IMG/VR virus record: IMGVR_UViG_3300046460_000136 | Coordinates: 1 to 55,671 of that record | DNA: 55,671 bases | DNA from: a virus | Reading direction: 5' to 3' (one strand) | Position numbers and translations under genes: made by a program | Notes under the pieces: generated by a model | Database searches by the model: none | Told to the model about the DNA's origin: nothing | What the model saw: only the letters and a program-made list of their open reading frames with translations | In this document: positions 7,934 to 17,433 of the stretch, in pieces | Layout of the letters: the number at the start of each line of letters is the position of its first letter | How positions within the stretch are numbered: the first letter of the stretch is position 1

Positions 7934-9684
7934 CAGATTTTGTACCCGCCGATGTAATAGTTAAAGTTAGGCGTGCCTGCGGTAGAGGTAGCGCCGACGC
8001 CAACCTGCTGAGGAGTCGTCAACATCACGCCTGCAAAGTTGCAAATGTACACAGCAATTGTCGAGGAGATACCGACCGACTGGTTCTGCTGCGACAGAGG
8101 CGTGGCGTTGTCGCTGTTGACGGAGATACTAATATTGCTTACGGCGTTGCTTGCCGCCGATAACTCCCCCCAAATCTCAATAGCGTTTGGTGGAACAAAT
8201 GCCGCGATAGAGATGTTTTGGCCGGTGATGTTGGCTGCAAACGAGTAGAAGGTCCCAAGCAGAATGGAAACAGAACGGCCGCGGACTGCGCAGACCTTGA
8301 ATTGACTGCTGCCATTGGTTGGAACGATCGCGACCAATCCAGAAGCCGTGTAACCGGCAGGCATGTTTGCTCCGCCGTACACGTTCGGTGCTGCGCTGGC
8401 GGTAGCGTTCACTGCCAGCAGCGCACTGACTCCGGTGGTGGGGTTGTAAATCGCGTAAAGCGCCACATACCCGTTCACCGGCGCGGTGCCGGTATCCATG
8501 CCGCCAACACCGGTCGTTGCCAGGTTTATGGTCTTGCTGAAGGCGGACAGCAACCACGCTACCCCGCCGAGAGCAGACTTCACTGCCACCTCATCGGCGG
8601 TGAACGTGACGCTCGCGCTCGCTGTGGCCACAGTCATCTTGGCATTGACGGTGCCGCCCACCACCGCAGCCATCTGCGAGAGCTGTACGGCGTGCTGACT
8701 TTTGCTCGCAGGGGCAACCTGCATGCCGCCGCCGGTGCTGTCGATGAGAATCCAGGACCCGGCGCCAATGGAGCTGTTCCATTGCAGCCAGACGTCGCCG
8801 TTCGCGACGATTTCTCCGCCCTGAAGCGCAGCGTGCGCCCCGCCGACGATTGCAGAGGGGGCGATAACACCCGGTGCAGGCGTGAAAGTGCTGGCCGCGG
8901 TGTTGGCGTTCACTGCCTTGATGCAGAGCACCATCTTGTCGGTCAGCGTGGTGATCGCCGGCGTGAAGTTGGCAGCGTAGGCGTTTGCCGCCCCTACATC
9001 GGCGGCTCCAGTCGTAGCCGCGGTCTGCATTGCCTGGAGCAAACCGCTCGGCAGCAATGGTGCGCCGCTGTACTGCGAGATACTGGCCGAGGTGATGGTG
9101 GTCTGGCCGAAAGCTACCGTGACCACGTACAGGCCGATGTACCCCGCATCCGGCGCCGGAGTGGTCTGGCTGCCGGTGGTTGCCGACGCGCCCGCCTTTA
9201 CCTGGATCAACGCAACGCCGCGACGGGAAGTGTTCTGCGCCACGCCGTTGTTACCCGGCCCGCTGTAGGCCTGCGATGGGTTGCTGGCGTTGTAGTACGG
9301 CAGCACCACCGGGTTTGCATCGAGGTCCTGATAGGCGACTTCGACCAGGTAATTGATCGACTGGCCGGAAGTGGTCGGCGCCGGGCAGGTCAAAGTGGTC
9401 GGATCGAGCTGAATGCCCTGCTTCACGATCTGATGCGCAGTATCGGCGGCGATGCTGCTGTAAGCGGTTCCGTCGACGTTCTGAAGGCTATAGATCTCGC
9501 CGGGAGCCGCAACAACCTGAAGGGAAGCCGGGCCCGTCGGCGTCACCGCGAAGCCATTCGCGATGGTTCCCGTGCCAAGCATGGCGGCCGACAACTTGCT
9601 CAGCGCCACCATCACGTTCTTGTTCGTGGCGAGCAGGTCAGTTTCGAGAGGAATAGCCCCCGGGTAAATCGTGACTCGATCCAT
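7933..9684 (-). CDS. Tail fibre / receptor-binding protein (583 aa)
   Basis: Large Ala/Thr/Gly-rich, low-charge protein typical of tail fibres. The N-terminal part (MDRVTIYPGAIPLETDLL) is the kind that docks on Mu-like tails, and repeated short beta-type segments follow. The C-terminal 110 residues look globular and would contact the host. The ATG is chosen because ggag lies just upstream; an in-frame TTG 12 bp earlier overlaps that site. It follows the domain-inserted tail protein, from which it is separated by a hairpin terminator, and is followed by the small coupled gene. Confidence 0.85.
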   Translation of the reverse strand: MDRVTIYPGAIPLETDLLATNKNVMVALSKLSAAMLGTGTIANGFAVTPTGPASLQVVAAPGEIYSLQNVDGTAYSSIAADTAHQIVKQGIQLDPTTLTCPAPTTSGQSINYLVEVAYQDLDANPVVLPYYNASNPSQAYSGPGNNGVAQNTSRRGVALIQVKAGASATTGSQTTPAPDAGYIGLYVVTVAFGQTTITSASISQYSGAPLLPSGLLQAMQTAATTGAADVGAANAYAANFTPAITTLTDKMVLCIKAVNANTAASTFTPAPGVIAPSAIVGGAHAALQGGEIVANGDVWLQWNSSIGAGSWILIDSTGGGMQVAPASKSQHAVQLSQMAAVVGGTVNAKMTVATASASVTFTADEVAVKSALGGVAWLLSAFSKTINLATTGVGGMDTGTAPVNGYVALYAIYNPTTGVSALLAVNATASAAPNVYGGANMPAGYTASGLVAIVPTNGSSQFKVCAVRGRSVSILLGTFYSFAANITGQNISIAAFVPPNAIEIWGELSAASNAVSNISISVNSDNATPLSQQNQSVGISSTIAVYICNFAGVMLTTPQQVGVGATSTAGTPNFNYYIGGYKI

Positions 9685-9701
9685 TGTGTGCTCCAAAAAA
9701 A

Positions 9702-9721
9702 AGCCGCCAATGAAGGCGGCT
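9702..9721 (-). terminator. Intrinsic terminator upstream of the tail fibre
   Basis: A 7-bp stem agccgcc/ggcggct (9702-9708, 9715-9721) with a 6-nt loop is followed on the minus strand by eight T that run straight into the ribosome site of the tail-fibre gene. Confidence 0.75.
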
Positions 9722-9738
9722 ATAAAGTAGGGTTTCGA

Positions 9739-11127
9739 TCAGCTGGAAATGCGGGTCCATGCAACGGTGCCGATGGGCTTGGTCGCATCAATGGCGGCGT
9801 AGATGTCTGCGTCGGTGACGTCTCCGCCGGACAACTGACCGTAGGCGGACCGGCTTGGCGTCGAGTAGGCGCCCGTTGAGACGCCGTAGCCCGAGACGAA
9901 TGGCAGGCCTTGGCCCAAGGGGCGGAATGCTGTGATAAACGCCTGATACGGCAGCAGGACCGAACCGTAGGAGCCGGCCACGCCGTAACCGCCGATGGCA
10001 ACGGAGCCGGCAGGCATGTTGTTCAGCAGGATGTCGGCGGCGCGGGAGGCGGTGGCAGCGGTCGTCGGAATGTAACTAGTCGGGGTTGACCCGAGTTCAT
10101 ATTGGGCGCCCCAAATATAGAGTCCTGATACGCCATCACCGGTGTAGTTGATGTTGCCGAACGAGTCACACATATAGACTTGCGGCGCCAAGTTCGAAGT
10201 ACTGGACACCACCGTTACGGTGGTCGACACCTTGAACCAGCCATCAGCCAATTGCTGAACTTTTGATCGGCTTAAATCCGTTGCGGTAAAAGCGCCGGTA
10301 GTCAGATCTATATTGACGACGTTGGAAGCCACTTGCGCCGCGAACGATCCAATTTGAATTCGGGCGAATTTCCGCTCACCCGCTTTTACGAAGATCGACC
10401 ATGTGTAAGTGGTATCCGCGACGGACGATATGGAACGCTGAATGATGTGGTTGCCTGAAACGGCCGTATCTATCAATTTGTCAGCGGTCAGGCTCCCATC
10501 CGGTGCCAAAATCTGGTTGGTCGTAACTACCGCTGACGTTTTAGTCCAATAGCTGTTGTCGAATTCTTGAGATCGAAGCGCCAAATTTGTTCTGGCCTCC
10601 TCCACCAGCAATCGACCCACACCTGTTAATAGGTCTATGTCATAGCGCGCCACGTTTAAGTCAGCAGTAGCAAGCCGGCCACTTAGATCAACGAATGTTC
10701 CGGTGCTCGCCCGCGAAACCGCTACCGCAGCGCCGTAGCTCCCAACATCCGCAGGCCGAGCCGGCTCTACAATGATCGGCCAGCGGCCCGTCAGGTCAAA
10801 AAGCACCTGTTCCATTGCATGCCGCGTGGTTCGCTCCCTGAAGATGTTGATCAGGATTCGGTTGCGATAGCTGGCGTCCGACTGGTTGGCATAGCGGACC
10901 AGGTTGTCACCGAAGAAGTCCAGGCCGATCAGGTCGAGCCAACCGTCGGTGGCCGACTTGATCCGTGTCTGGTCCTTCGCATAGAGGTACAGGGTATATC
11001 CCCACGCCAGCCCATTGGCATAGCCCCAGAGAAGCGCATCGCGGATCGGGTTGTTGTCGCCAAACCAGCCGACTGGGAGCAGGTTTTTAAGCCGGCCCCA
11101 CATGTCCGTGTTATCGCCAATCGCCAT
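9739..11127 (-). CDS. Tail protein (gpI-like position) with inserted carbohydrate-binding-like domain (462 aa)
   Basis: The first 120 residues (MWGRLKNLLPVGWFGDN and onward) are a phage tail/baseplate-tip protein, in the place of gpI next to gpJ. Residues about 135-370 read like a phage head-spike/fibre jelly-roll module (TNLALRSQEFDNSYWTK, ADGWFKVSTTVTV, YIWGAQYELGS). The rest (from about 380, AGSVAIGGYGVAGSYGSVLLPYQAF) returns to tail-protein sequence rich in Gly and Tyr. A GSYG motif appears at both edges of the middle part, suggesting insertion between them. The function of the inserted domain is inferred to be sugar binding. Confidence 0.82.
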   Translation of the reverse strand: MAIGDNTDMWGRLKNLLPVGWFGDNNPIRDALLWGYANGLAWGYTLYLYAKDQTRIKSATDGWLDLIGLDFFGDNLVRYANQSDASYRNRILINIFRERTTRHAMEQVLFDLTGRWPIIVEPARPADVGSYGAAVAVSRASTGTFVDLSGRLATADLNVARYDIDLLTGVGRLLVEEARTNLALRSQEFDNSYWTKTSAVVTTNQILAPDGSLTADKLIDTAVSGNHIIQRSISSVADTTYTWSIFVKAGERKFARIQIGSFAAQVASNVVNIDLTTGAFTATDLSRSKVQQLADGWFKVSTTVTVVSSTSNLAPQVYMCDSFGNINYTGDGVSGLYIWGAQYELGSTPTSYIPTTAATASRAADILLNNMPAGSVAIGGYGVAGSYGSVLLPYQAFITAFRPLGQGLPFVSGYGVSTGAYSTPSRSAYGQLSGGDVTDADIYAAIDATKPIGTVAWTRISS

Positions 11128-12255
11128 TTAAGCCACCGTGATTGTGCCCGGTCGGATGACCTGCTTGTTGGTTGCGGCGAGATCCGCGGTGCTGCCGTTG
11201 AGCAAGATTGCCGAGACGTTGGTGATCGCCGGGCTGACTGCGTAGGCGACCGAGGCCAGTTGCGTGTATGGCAAGATCTGTCCAAGGCTCAGGCTTGAGA
11301 TGTAGGCCTGAAGTGCCGCTACGACCTGCGCGACCACGACGCTATGGGAGACTGAGGCGTCCGTGGTGATGGTCATTCCGACGTTTGCGGTGACCAGCAC
11401 CGGGCCGAAAATGCCGTAGCGGCTGGTGAACGGCCGCACCGCCTCGACGGCATTGGCCGCCGAGGTCAGGAACGTGCTCGAAGGTGCTCCGCTGCCATCA
11501 TCGACCACCGCATAGAAGTAGCCGTAGTTGAGCCCTCCCGCGTAATCCTGGTTCTCGGTCAGCGTGTAGGTGACGCCCTGCTGCATGGAGGCCAGCGCGT
11601 AACCGATGGCGGCCTTCGTGCCCTTGGACAGCGACTGCACCCACAGAATGAATCGCGCGCGGAAAGCAGAATCGCCTTCAGGATCCACGCCGTTGGTGAA
11701 AACAGCGGTGTTGGTCACCGTGTCGATGCCGCTGATGCTGCCGACGATCACCGTTACGGTGCCAACCAAGGCGTTGCCCGCAGCTCCCGCCGTACTCGCG
11801 ATGACCGGCACCGTCGCCGTCGCGGTGCCGGCCGGGACCAGGTAGCCGCCGAGCGTGGCGTTGTACAGTGGGTTGGCGGTATCGATCGTGACCGAATACT
11901 GCTGCGAACCATCGGTAGAGCCGACCAGAGAGCCAACCGGGATCAGCGCTGAATTGGTCGGGGTGAAACGCGAGTAAGTGACGCTCCCGGTCGCAAAGCT
12001 GGCCGAGAGGCGCAGAAAGCCGAAGTCAGCCATCCACGAGTCAAGGTCCGGTCCGGACGACGTAGAAGCGCGAGTGGTGGCGAGCAGCGTGACAATCAGC
12101 TGCTGAAGCCATTGCAGGATGCTGGCGTTGCTCTCGGTGATCGCCCTCAGCAGAGAGCCAATCGTGAAGTCAACGAGGCCCGCTGCCCGCCCCTGAATGG
12201 CCGTGACCTGGTCTCGTACAAGGTCGGTGAAGCTTTTGATATTGAGCGATGCCAT
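11128..12255 (-). CDS. Baseplate J-like protein
   Basis: A 375-residue wedge component of the contractile-tail baseplate, related to Mu gp47 and P2 gpJ. Features are the N-terminal helical part (LVRDQVTAIQGRAAGLVDFTIGS), a Gly/Ala/Thr-rich beta domain, and the signature around GNALVGTVTVIVGSISGIDTVTN followed by GVDPEGDSAFRARFILWVQ. It is packed between the gpW/gp25-like gene (1-bp gap) and the gpI-position gene (adjacent), the standard baseplate gene order. Confidence 0.92.
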   Translation of the reverse strand: MASLNIKSFTDLVRDQVTAIQGRAAGLVDFTIGSLLRAITESNASILQWLQQLIVTLLATTRASTSSGPDLDSWMADFGFLRLSASFATGSVTYSRFTPTNSALIPVGSLVGSTDGSQQYSVTIDTANPLYNATLGGYLVPAGTATATVPVIASTAGAAGNALVGTVTVIVGSISGIDTVTNTAVFTNGVDPEGDSAFRARFILWVQSLSKGTKAAIGYALASMQQGVTYTLTENQDYAGGLNYGYFYAVVDDGSGAPSSTFLTSAANAVEAVRPFTSRYGIFGPVLVTANVGMTITTDASVSHSVVVAQVVAALQAYISSLSLGQILPYTQLASVAYAVSPAITNVSAILLNGSTADLAATNKQVIRPGTITVA

Positions 12256-12256
12256 A

Positions 12257-12622
12257 TCAGCGATTTACCTCAAACGAGAGCGTCACCGGCTCACCCAGGG
12301 GCGAGTCGATGTAGCCGATATTGACGGAGAGTGAGTCGTTCGACGGCGTGACGGAGATCACTGGGGCCGGCGTTTTGGCGACACAGTCCTCGAGCAGGAT
12401 CTGGCCGCGAATCAGCGCGATAATTTCGGGGACATTGGTCAGCGCCCCGACGTACCGGCCAAGCCCGGCGCCGTATTCCGGGTGAAACAGGTAATCGCCC
12501 GGGTTGGTGATGAGTCGGCGCAGCACCCGCTGCTTGCCGCGCTCCATGCCTTCCACAGGCGAAAGGCTCCCGGTCGGTGACAACGAAAGGTCGTCGCCGA
12601 CGTAGTGGTTCAGGTCTTTCAT
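12257..12622 (-). CDS. Baseplate wedge protein, gpW/gp25-like (121 aa)
   Basis: Small baseplate subunit of the gp25/gpW lysozyme-like family. It shows the conserved core KQRVLRRLITNPGDYLFHPEYGAGLGRYVG, with the typical TNPGxxxxxPxxG pattern, then the IRGQILLEDCVA helix. Its ATG overlaps the stop of the spike gene by 4 bp. Position and length match the family. Confidence 0.93.
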   Translation of the reverse strand: MKDLNHYVGDDLSLSPTGSLSPVEGMERGKQRVLRRLITNPGDYLFHPEYGAGLGRYVGALTNVPEIIALIRGQILLEDCVAKTPAPVISVTPSNDSLSVNIGYIDSPLGEPVTLSFEVNR

Positions 12623-13206
12623 GGCACTGGCACTCCAGATGTTCCAGTGCCGGTCTGCACCTGGCTGGTTTTGTGAAGTTTCAGGCTGATCGTGTCGGCC
12701 TTGACGTCGCCGCCCACAACCTCGATTCCCGCCGCATCGGTAACTGTGAGCTTGTGGTCCATCGAGACCGGGCCGCCGGTGAAGTGGTGCTGCGGGGCGT
12801 CATAGTTGATGGCGACCCCTGAATGCAGCGACACAGTGCCGTCGTTGAGAAATTTGAGCAGTGACCCTGACTCATGGAGAACCCACGTCTCCCCCGCTGG
12901 AACAGCCGGCGGCGGCCGGACATCGTTGAAGTAACGTCCAGTCACCTTGCCCAGCTGCGGGTCGCCGCCATCGAAGGTGACGCACACCTCGTCGCCGATC
13001 TGCGGGCCAGTCAGCACGCCCCAGCCATTACCCACGCCCATGGCCGCGAGCTGAATCCAGCCTGTGTCGTATCCATCCGGCTGAATCGTGACCTTCACGC
13101 AGTGGCTTCCAGGGTCGTAGCCGGAAATAGTGCCGGAGCGCGAGTAAGTCGCGCCGGTATCCTGGTACTGGCGCTGCGCATTCAGTAGTTCTGCGGTCGC
13201 GCTCAC
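12619..13206 (-). CDS. Baseplate assembly protein V / central spike (195 aa)
   Basis: Protein of the gpV spike family that punctures the outer membrane. It has an N-terminal OB-like part (GTISGYDPGSHCVKVTIQPDG), the GPQIGDEVCVTFDGGDP motif, and a C-terminal triple-beta-helix-type repeat region ending in a short hydrophilic tail. The start is GTG, overlapping the stop of the hub gene (GTGA). No apex-type His cluster is obvious at the tip. Confidence 0.92.
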   Translation of the reverse strand: MSATAELLNAQRQYQDTGATYSRSGTISGYDPGSHCVKVTIQPDGYDTGWIQLAAMGVGNGWGVLTGPQIGDEVCVTFDGGDPQLGKVTGRYFNDVRPPPAVPAGETWVLHESGSLLKFLNDGTVSLHSGVAINYDAPQHHFTGGPVSMDHKLTVTDAAGIEVVGGDVKADTISLKLHKTSQVQTGTGTSGVPVP

Positions 13207-14309
13207 GGAAGCACCATTGAGTTTGGGTTATGGTTTTTGGCCGAGAAACTCATCGTGTAGCCCGACTCATAGCTGAGCGAGCGGCGGACGGAGTCGGCGT
13301 AATAGAGCTGGTCGAAGGCAGAACTGGTGCCCTCTACCCGAATGATCGTGCTCGGCGTCAGCGTGTTATCACCGGGCATCGAGCCGCTCATGCGCATTTC
13401 GTGATCGGTGATTTGCTTGTGGAGCTTCTGGGCCAGCTGCTGCGCCGCCTGCCGATCAAGGCCGCTGCGCACGATGCTGTAGACCTGACGCTTTGGCTCA
13501 GAATTACCGGGGGAAATACCCTTCGCGCTGCTGTTCGGGTAAGTCTCCGTGAATGCCTTGCCGCCATTCCACGACCGGACCGTCACCGTCACGCCCTTGG
13601 CCAGGGTCAGGTCCCGGTCAAAGCTCAGGTCGTCAGTGACGTTTGCCATCGGATACGCAAAGGTTCCCGGCGGTAACCAGCGGATCAGGTACTGGTCGGC
13701 GGCATCCGGATCAAGCGCGGGCTCGTAGTGCAATTCGTTGCCAGAAACGTAGACCTGAAACCCGTCGACGCCGGCGAAGTAGGACAGCAGGTCCCACTCC
13801 GACCGCTCATCGTTGCAGTGCGTATGGTCGTATTTGGTGATCCCGCCGACGCTAGTCGATGTCGCCGTCACGACCGGGGTCAGGCCGCGTCTATTCGCCA
13901 GTAACGTGGCCACCTGGCTGGTGGTGTAGTTCGAGAATTTCTCGCTGGTCTTGGTATCGATGAACTTGGCCGTGTAGTCCCGCCCCTCGACGTACACCTC
14001 GAACTTGCCAGGCCGGAAATTCCAGCGATCCACACCGCCGATGATGTGGGTCTTCCAGTCCGTGAGATTCTGGCCAATCAGGCCGACCGTGACTTCGAGC
14101 TGAATTTCCTTTTGCTCGCTCCACCATGCCAGTGTTCCTGTCTCCGCCGGCATCGCGCTCAGCGCAAACACGGCTGAAAAGGTGTCGGCCGAGTAGAAGT
14201 TGTTGCTGTCTACGTCGAGCGAAACAAACGGCACTTCCACCCCATTGAGCAACACGCGGCCGATTACATGCCGAGCGCCAGGAGTGACATCGGCTTGATT
14301 GACGTCCAA
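13203..14309 (-). CDS. Baseplate hub protein, gpD-like (368 aa)
   Basis: Late-control/hub family protein equivalent to P2 gpD and Mu gp44. Segments such as HIIGGVDRWNFRPGKFEVYVEGRDY and HTHCNDERSEWDLLSYFAGVDGFQVYVSGN match the hub fold, and the C-terminal VRRSLSYESGYTMSFSAK is typical. The likely start is a TTG, because ggtgag stands at the right distance and the upstream stop abuts it. No Met-initiated alternative exists nearby. It sits between the LysM-like tail protein and the spike. Confidence 0.88.
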   Translation of the reverse strand: MDVNQADVTPGARHVIGRVLLNGVEVPFVSLDVDSNNFYSADTFSAVFALSAMPAETGTLAWWSEQKEIQLEVTVGLIGQNLTDWKTHIIGGVDRWNFRPGKFEVYVEGRDYTAKFIDTKTSEKFSNYTTSQVATLLANRRGLTPVVTATSTSVGGITKYDHTHCNDERSEWDLLSYFAGVDGFQVYVSGNELHYEPALDPDAADQYLIRWLPPGTFAYPMANVTDDLSFDRDLTLAKGVTVTVRSWNGGKAFTETYPNSSAKGISPGNSEPKRQVYSIVRSGLDRQAAQQLAQKLHKQITDHEMRMSGSMPGDNTLTPSTIIRVEGTSSAFDQLYYADSVRRSLSYESGYTMSFSAKNHNPNSMVLP

Positions 14310-15293
14310 TTACTCACCTATCGGTATTTTTATCGTCTGAATGCCGTCGAGTTGTGGGTCGACGATGCTGTTCGCTGCGGCGATATCGGTCCAGCGCGAC
14401 TGGTCGCCGTATGCATCGGCGGCGATCTTCTGGAGGCTCGAGTTGCTGGTGGTCACGCTTGAGGTGCCATTGGCCAATGGGCCAGCAAGAACGTTTTTCT
14501 GCAATCGCTCGAGCACGCTTTGCATCTGGTACAGCGGAGCGAGTTGGGTCAGTGCATCGGCCTGGCGCAGCACGTTGTTGGCAGACGTCGACACGGGGTT
14601 ACCCGGGATCAGGCCGCCCAGCGTGGTGATGTCGTTGATGGACCCGGCGACCTGGGAAATAACCGATTGCACGATGGCCTGGGTGGCAACGAGCGGCCGG
14701 ATAACTGTCTGCACCGTATCGATTGTAGCGTTGGCGAAGCCCTGCACCTGCGAAACGGCGTCCTTCACTGCGTTGACACCGGTGCTGACTTCGCCTGAGT
14801 CGATCACGCTGGATAGGCCCAGCGCCTCGCCGACATCACTGTTGATCAGCGCATCCAGCGTGCCGGAGAGCGCGTTTCCAGTGATAGGCGAATCAAGACG
14901 TGCGATCACCAGAAGATCGATGGTGTAGTAGCGCCGATAGACGAAATCAAACCGTGCGCTGAAGTGCTGGATGACGACGCTGAAGTAGTAACCGTCCATG
15001 TTGAAGGTCAGCGGGTTGCCGAGGTCCCGCAGGGTTTCGAGCTCAGTGACTCGATCCCCCGCGGTAGCCCCGGTAAACCAGCCGGACCACGACATGTTGT
15101 CGTAGCCCACCCCCATCACATCCACTACCCGCTTGCCGCCGACCAGCTTGTGCACCACCAACTGCTGCTTGCCGCCGACGGTGACCGACTCCGGGACCTC
15201 AAGGCCGCTGAACTCGAAGTCGCCTACGATCAAACGCGTGGCGAACGGATCCCCGCCCGGAGCGAAGTTGTCCAGGAAGCTTGTAAAGCTCAT
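14310..15293 (-). CDS. Tail/baseplate protein with LysM-like C-terminus (327 aa)
   Basis: The first 130 residues contain a beta-rich domain (VPESVTVGGKQQLVVHKLVGG, SWSGWFTGATAGDRVTELETL). A long Ser/Ala/Val helical middle follows, and the end (LQKIAADAYGDQSRWTDIAAAN, IQTIKIP) resembles a LysM repeat. Proteins of this build lie between tape measure and hub in Mu-like myophages, where they join tail tube and baseplate. Start ATG; stop directly abuts the hub TTG. Confidence 0.8.
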   Translation of the reverse strand: MSFTSFLDNFAPGGDPFATRLIVGDFEFSGLEVPESVTVGGKQQLVVHKLVGGKRVVDVMGVGYDNMSWSGWFTGATAGDRVTELETLRDLGNPLTFNMDGYYFSVVIQHFSARFDFVYRRYYTIDLLVIARLDSPITGNALSGTLDALINSDVGEALGLSSVIDSGEVSTGVNAVKDAVSQVQGFANATIDTVQTVIRPLVATQAIVQSVISQVAGSINDITTLGGLIPGNPVSTSANNVLRQADALTQLAPLYQMQSVLERLQKNVLAGPLANGTSSVTTSNSSLQKIAADAYGDQSRWTDIAAANSIVDPQLDGIQTIKIPIGE

Positions 15294-15296
15294 CGG

Positions 15297-17402
15297 TTAT
15301 CCCCTTGGAACGACGAGACTCGGTGTTCCCGGCCTCAACATGCTACGTGTAGGGTCAAAGCCCTGGGTGCCAGTTTGTGGCCGGTTGGCTTCGCGTGCCT
15401 GATGGGTGGTGACGGCCTCCCCGACTTTCTTGCCGTCGAGAAGAATGCTGCTGTGCACCTGCAATGGCTGCGCCGACTTGGCCGGCACGGGTGCAACCAG
15501 TGGCGACCACTCATCCTTCGACTTCCCGCCGCCGCGGTAATCGTCGGCAAAGGTTGTCTTGGAGATCTGCAAGGAGGCAGGAAGAATCGTGTTTGCACCG
15601 GCGATAAGGGTGTTGAAGATCGTCTGCCAGCCAGTCAGGAAGACCAGTGCGAACGACTTGAAGGCCCCGCCGATGTCACCATTGAAAAGCTTCACGAACC
15701 CGGTCTTCATGTCGCTCCACATGAGCTTCAGCGCCCCACTGATTTCCTTCCAGTTGTTCCAGAGCAGGAAGCCGGCGGCGGCAATGGCTGCGATGGTCAG
15801 CCCAATCGGGTTCATGAGCAGAGCTCGACCGAGAAATAACAGCCCCTGGCCGAGAAGTTTCAATGGAGAGAGGAATGCCATGACGAGGCCGCGCAGGAAG
15901 CCGGACGTCAGAAACATGCCAATTGCTTTGAAAGCATCAATCACGAAGATCACGAGGTACGTGCCAAACCGAGCGAGCATTGGTAGCAATGGCGCTAGCG
16001 CGGTACCAGTAACGAAAATCAAGGCCTGACCGAGCAACCAGAAGCCCCTGCCGGCCGCAATGACCATATTGATCAATCCGCCGGTAACCAGGAATGCAGA
16101 TAGTCCCATGAGCGCATAGACGAAGGCCTTCACCTTGCCCTGGTTGTCATTCATCCAGAGCCCAAGGTCCTTCAATGCGGGATTCAGCTTGTCGAGCGCC
16201 CTTATCGCCAACGGCAGAACGATGGTGCCCAGGTTGAGCATCAAGTCCCGCCACTTGGCACCGAACTCGATTTGCTTGCCGGATAACGTGTTCTTGGCGT
16301 TCTTTTCGAGCTCGTCGATGCCAGCCGCGCCGGCGTTCAGCTTGATGTTTTTATCGATGTTGGCCATCTGCGTGTACATCGTCGAGTACAAATTCGACGC
16401 TGTGCGATTCGTGAAAATCGCTCCAATTTCGTTAAGAATCGCCTGCCTTTCTGTAATGCCTTTACTGGCGAAGGCAGGCAGCATCACGGTTTTCATCCAT
16501 TCATAGGGATTTTCAACCATCAGCTCTGTGCCTTTGACTGCGCCTGGCCTGACCTGCTTGATTCTCCCTGCCTTGTCGTAGTCGACCATTTTCGGATCAA
16601 GCATGCCAATGCGCATCAGCTCATTGGCTGCACGGGCAGTGGTGCGTCCCTGGACAAGGTTCTGGTAGCCAGACATCAGCCCCGTACCAACCCGGAAGCC
16701 ACCCATCTCCTGAACCAATGGCTCCATGTTGTAGTAGAAGTTCGCGTCTTTCATGCCTTTGGCTGCAACGCCTCCGGTCTTGATCAGGTTCAAATATTCG
16801 TTTGCGCCGACGCGCCCGCCCGTTGCGGTTTGAACCTGCTGGATCATGTTGGCTTGACTGTAGAAGGCCTCTTTGCTGGCCAGGCCGCCACGCATTTCGA
16901 TAACTTTGAGCATGTCCATGAACGCGCGATCTTTCATGGCGCCGCCTTCCTCCCCATATAGCGCGGCGTTGGCGAATTTCATTTTGGACAGCAGCGGCAC
17001 GACCATTTGTGCTTCGTGGAAGTCACCGAACACAGTCTGCGCATCACGCAGCAAACCGAGGTTTTCACGGATGCTCGTACCATATGTGTTCATGCCACTG
17101 GCGAATTTCACCGCGTCACTGGTTACCTTGTCGCCAAGGCCGAGGGAGCGAAAGCGCTCAACCTCGTTCTGGAATTTCTTCGCTTCTTCAATCGGAGTCT
17201 TGAACATGGCGGCAATGCCCAGCCCGCCGGCAACCATTAGGCCCCCAATGGCGCCTTGCTTACCAATCGATGCCAACTTAGCATTGAGCTTGTCGACATC
17301 TTGGCCCGCAGTGGCCAGGCTTTTGCTGATCATCAGCATGCCGGCGCTGACATGGTTGATGAGCGAGAGTTTGACGGCGACCGAATACGCCTCAAAAGCC
17401 AT
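15297..17402 (-). CDS. Tail tape-measure protein (701 aa)
   Basis: Long helical protein with TP901-type features. The N-terminus is amphipathic (SVAVKLSLINHVSAGMLMISKSLA), there is a Gly-rich hydrophobic hinge (GGLMVAGGLGIAAMFKTPIEEAKKF), and a run of hydrophobic segments lies between about residues 430 and 560 (LMGLSAFLVTGGLINMVIAAG and others). Length sets tail length in this family; 701 residues implies a tail of moderate length. Its ATG is 32 bp from the rightward cargo gene 17434, whose promoter must lie in or next to it. Confidence 0.93.
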   Translation of the reverse strand: MAFEAYSVAVKLSLINHVSAGMLMISKSLATAGQDVDKLNAKLASIGKQGAIGGLMVAGGLGIAAMFKTPIEEAKKFQNEVERFRSLGLGDKVTSDAVKFASGMNTYGTSIRENLGLLRDAQTVFGDFHEAQMVVPLLSKMKFANAALYGEEGGAMKDRAFMDMLKVIEMRGGLASKEAFYSQANMIQQVQTATGGRVGANEYLNLIKTGGVAAKGMKDANFYYNMEPLVQEMGGFRVGTGLMSGYQNLVQGRTTARAANELMRIGMLDPKMVDYDKAGRIKQVRPGAVKGTELMVENPYEWMKTVMLPAFASKGITERQAILNEIGAIFTNRTASNLYSTMYTQMANIDKNIKLNAGAAGIDELEKNAKNTLSGKQIEFGAKWRDLMLNLGTIVLPLAIRALDKLNPALKDLGLWMNDNQGKVKAFVYALMGLSAFLVTGGLINMVIAAGRGFWLLGQALIFVTGTALAPLLPMLARFGTYLVIFVIDAFKAIGMFLTSGFLRGLVMAFLSPLKLLGQGLLFLGRALLMNPIGLTIAAIAAAGFLLWNNWKEISGALKLMWSDMKTGFVKLFNGDIGGAFKSFALVFLTGWQTIFNTLIAGANTILPASLQISKTTFADDYRGGGKSKDEWSPLVAPVPAKSAQPLQVHSSILLDGKKVGEAVTTHQAREANRPQTGTQGFDPTRSMLRPGTPSLVVPRG

Positions 17403-17433
17403 AATGACTATTCCTATTCTGTGGGTGATTCAC

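Noticed and set aside
8218-9879. 553-codon open frame on the plus strand opposite the tail fibre
   Set aside because: Shadow of the high-GC tail-fibre gene: Arg/Gly/His-rich translation, no ribosome site, and it would conflict with a well-supported gene.
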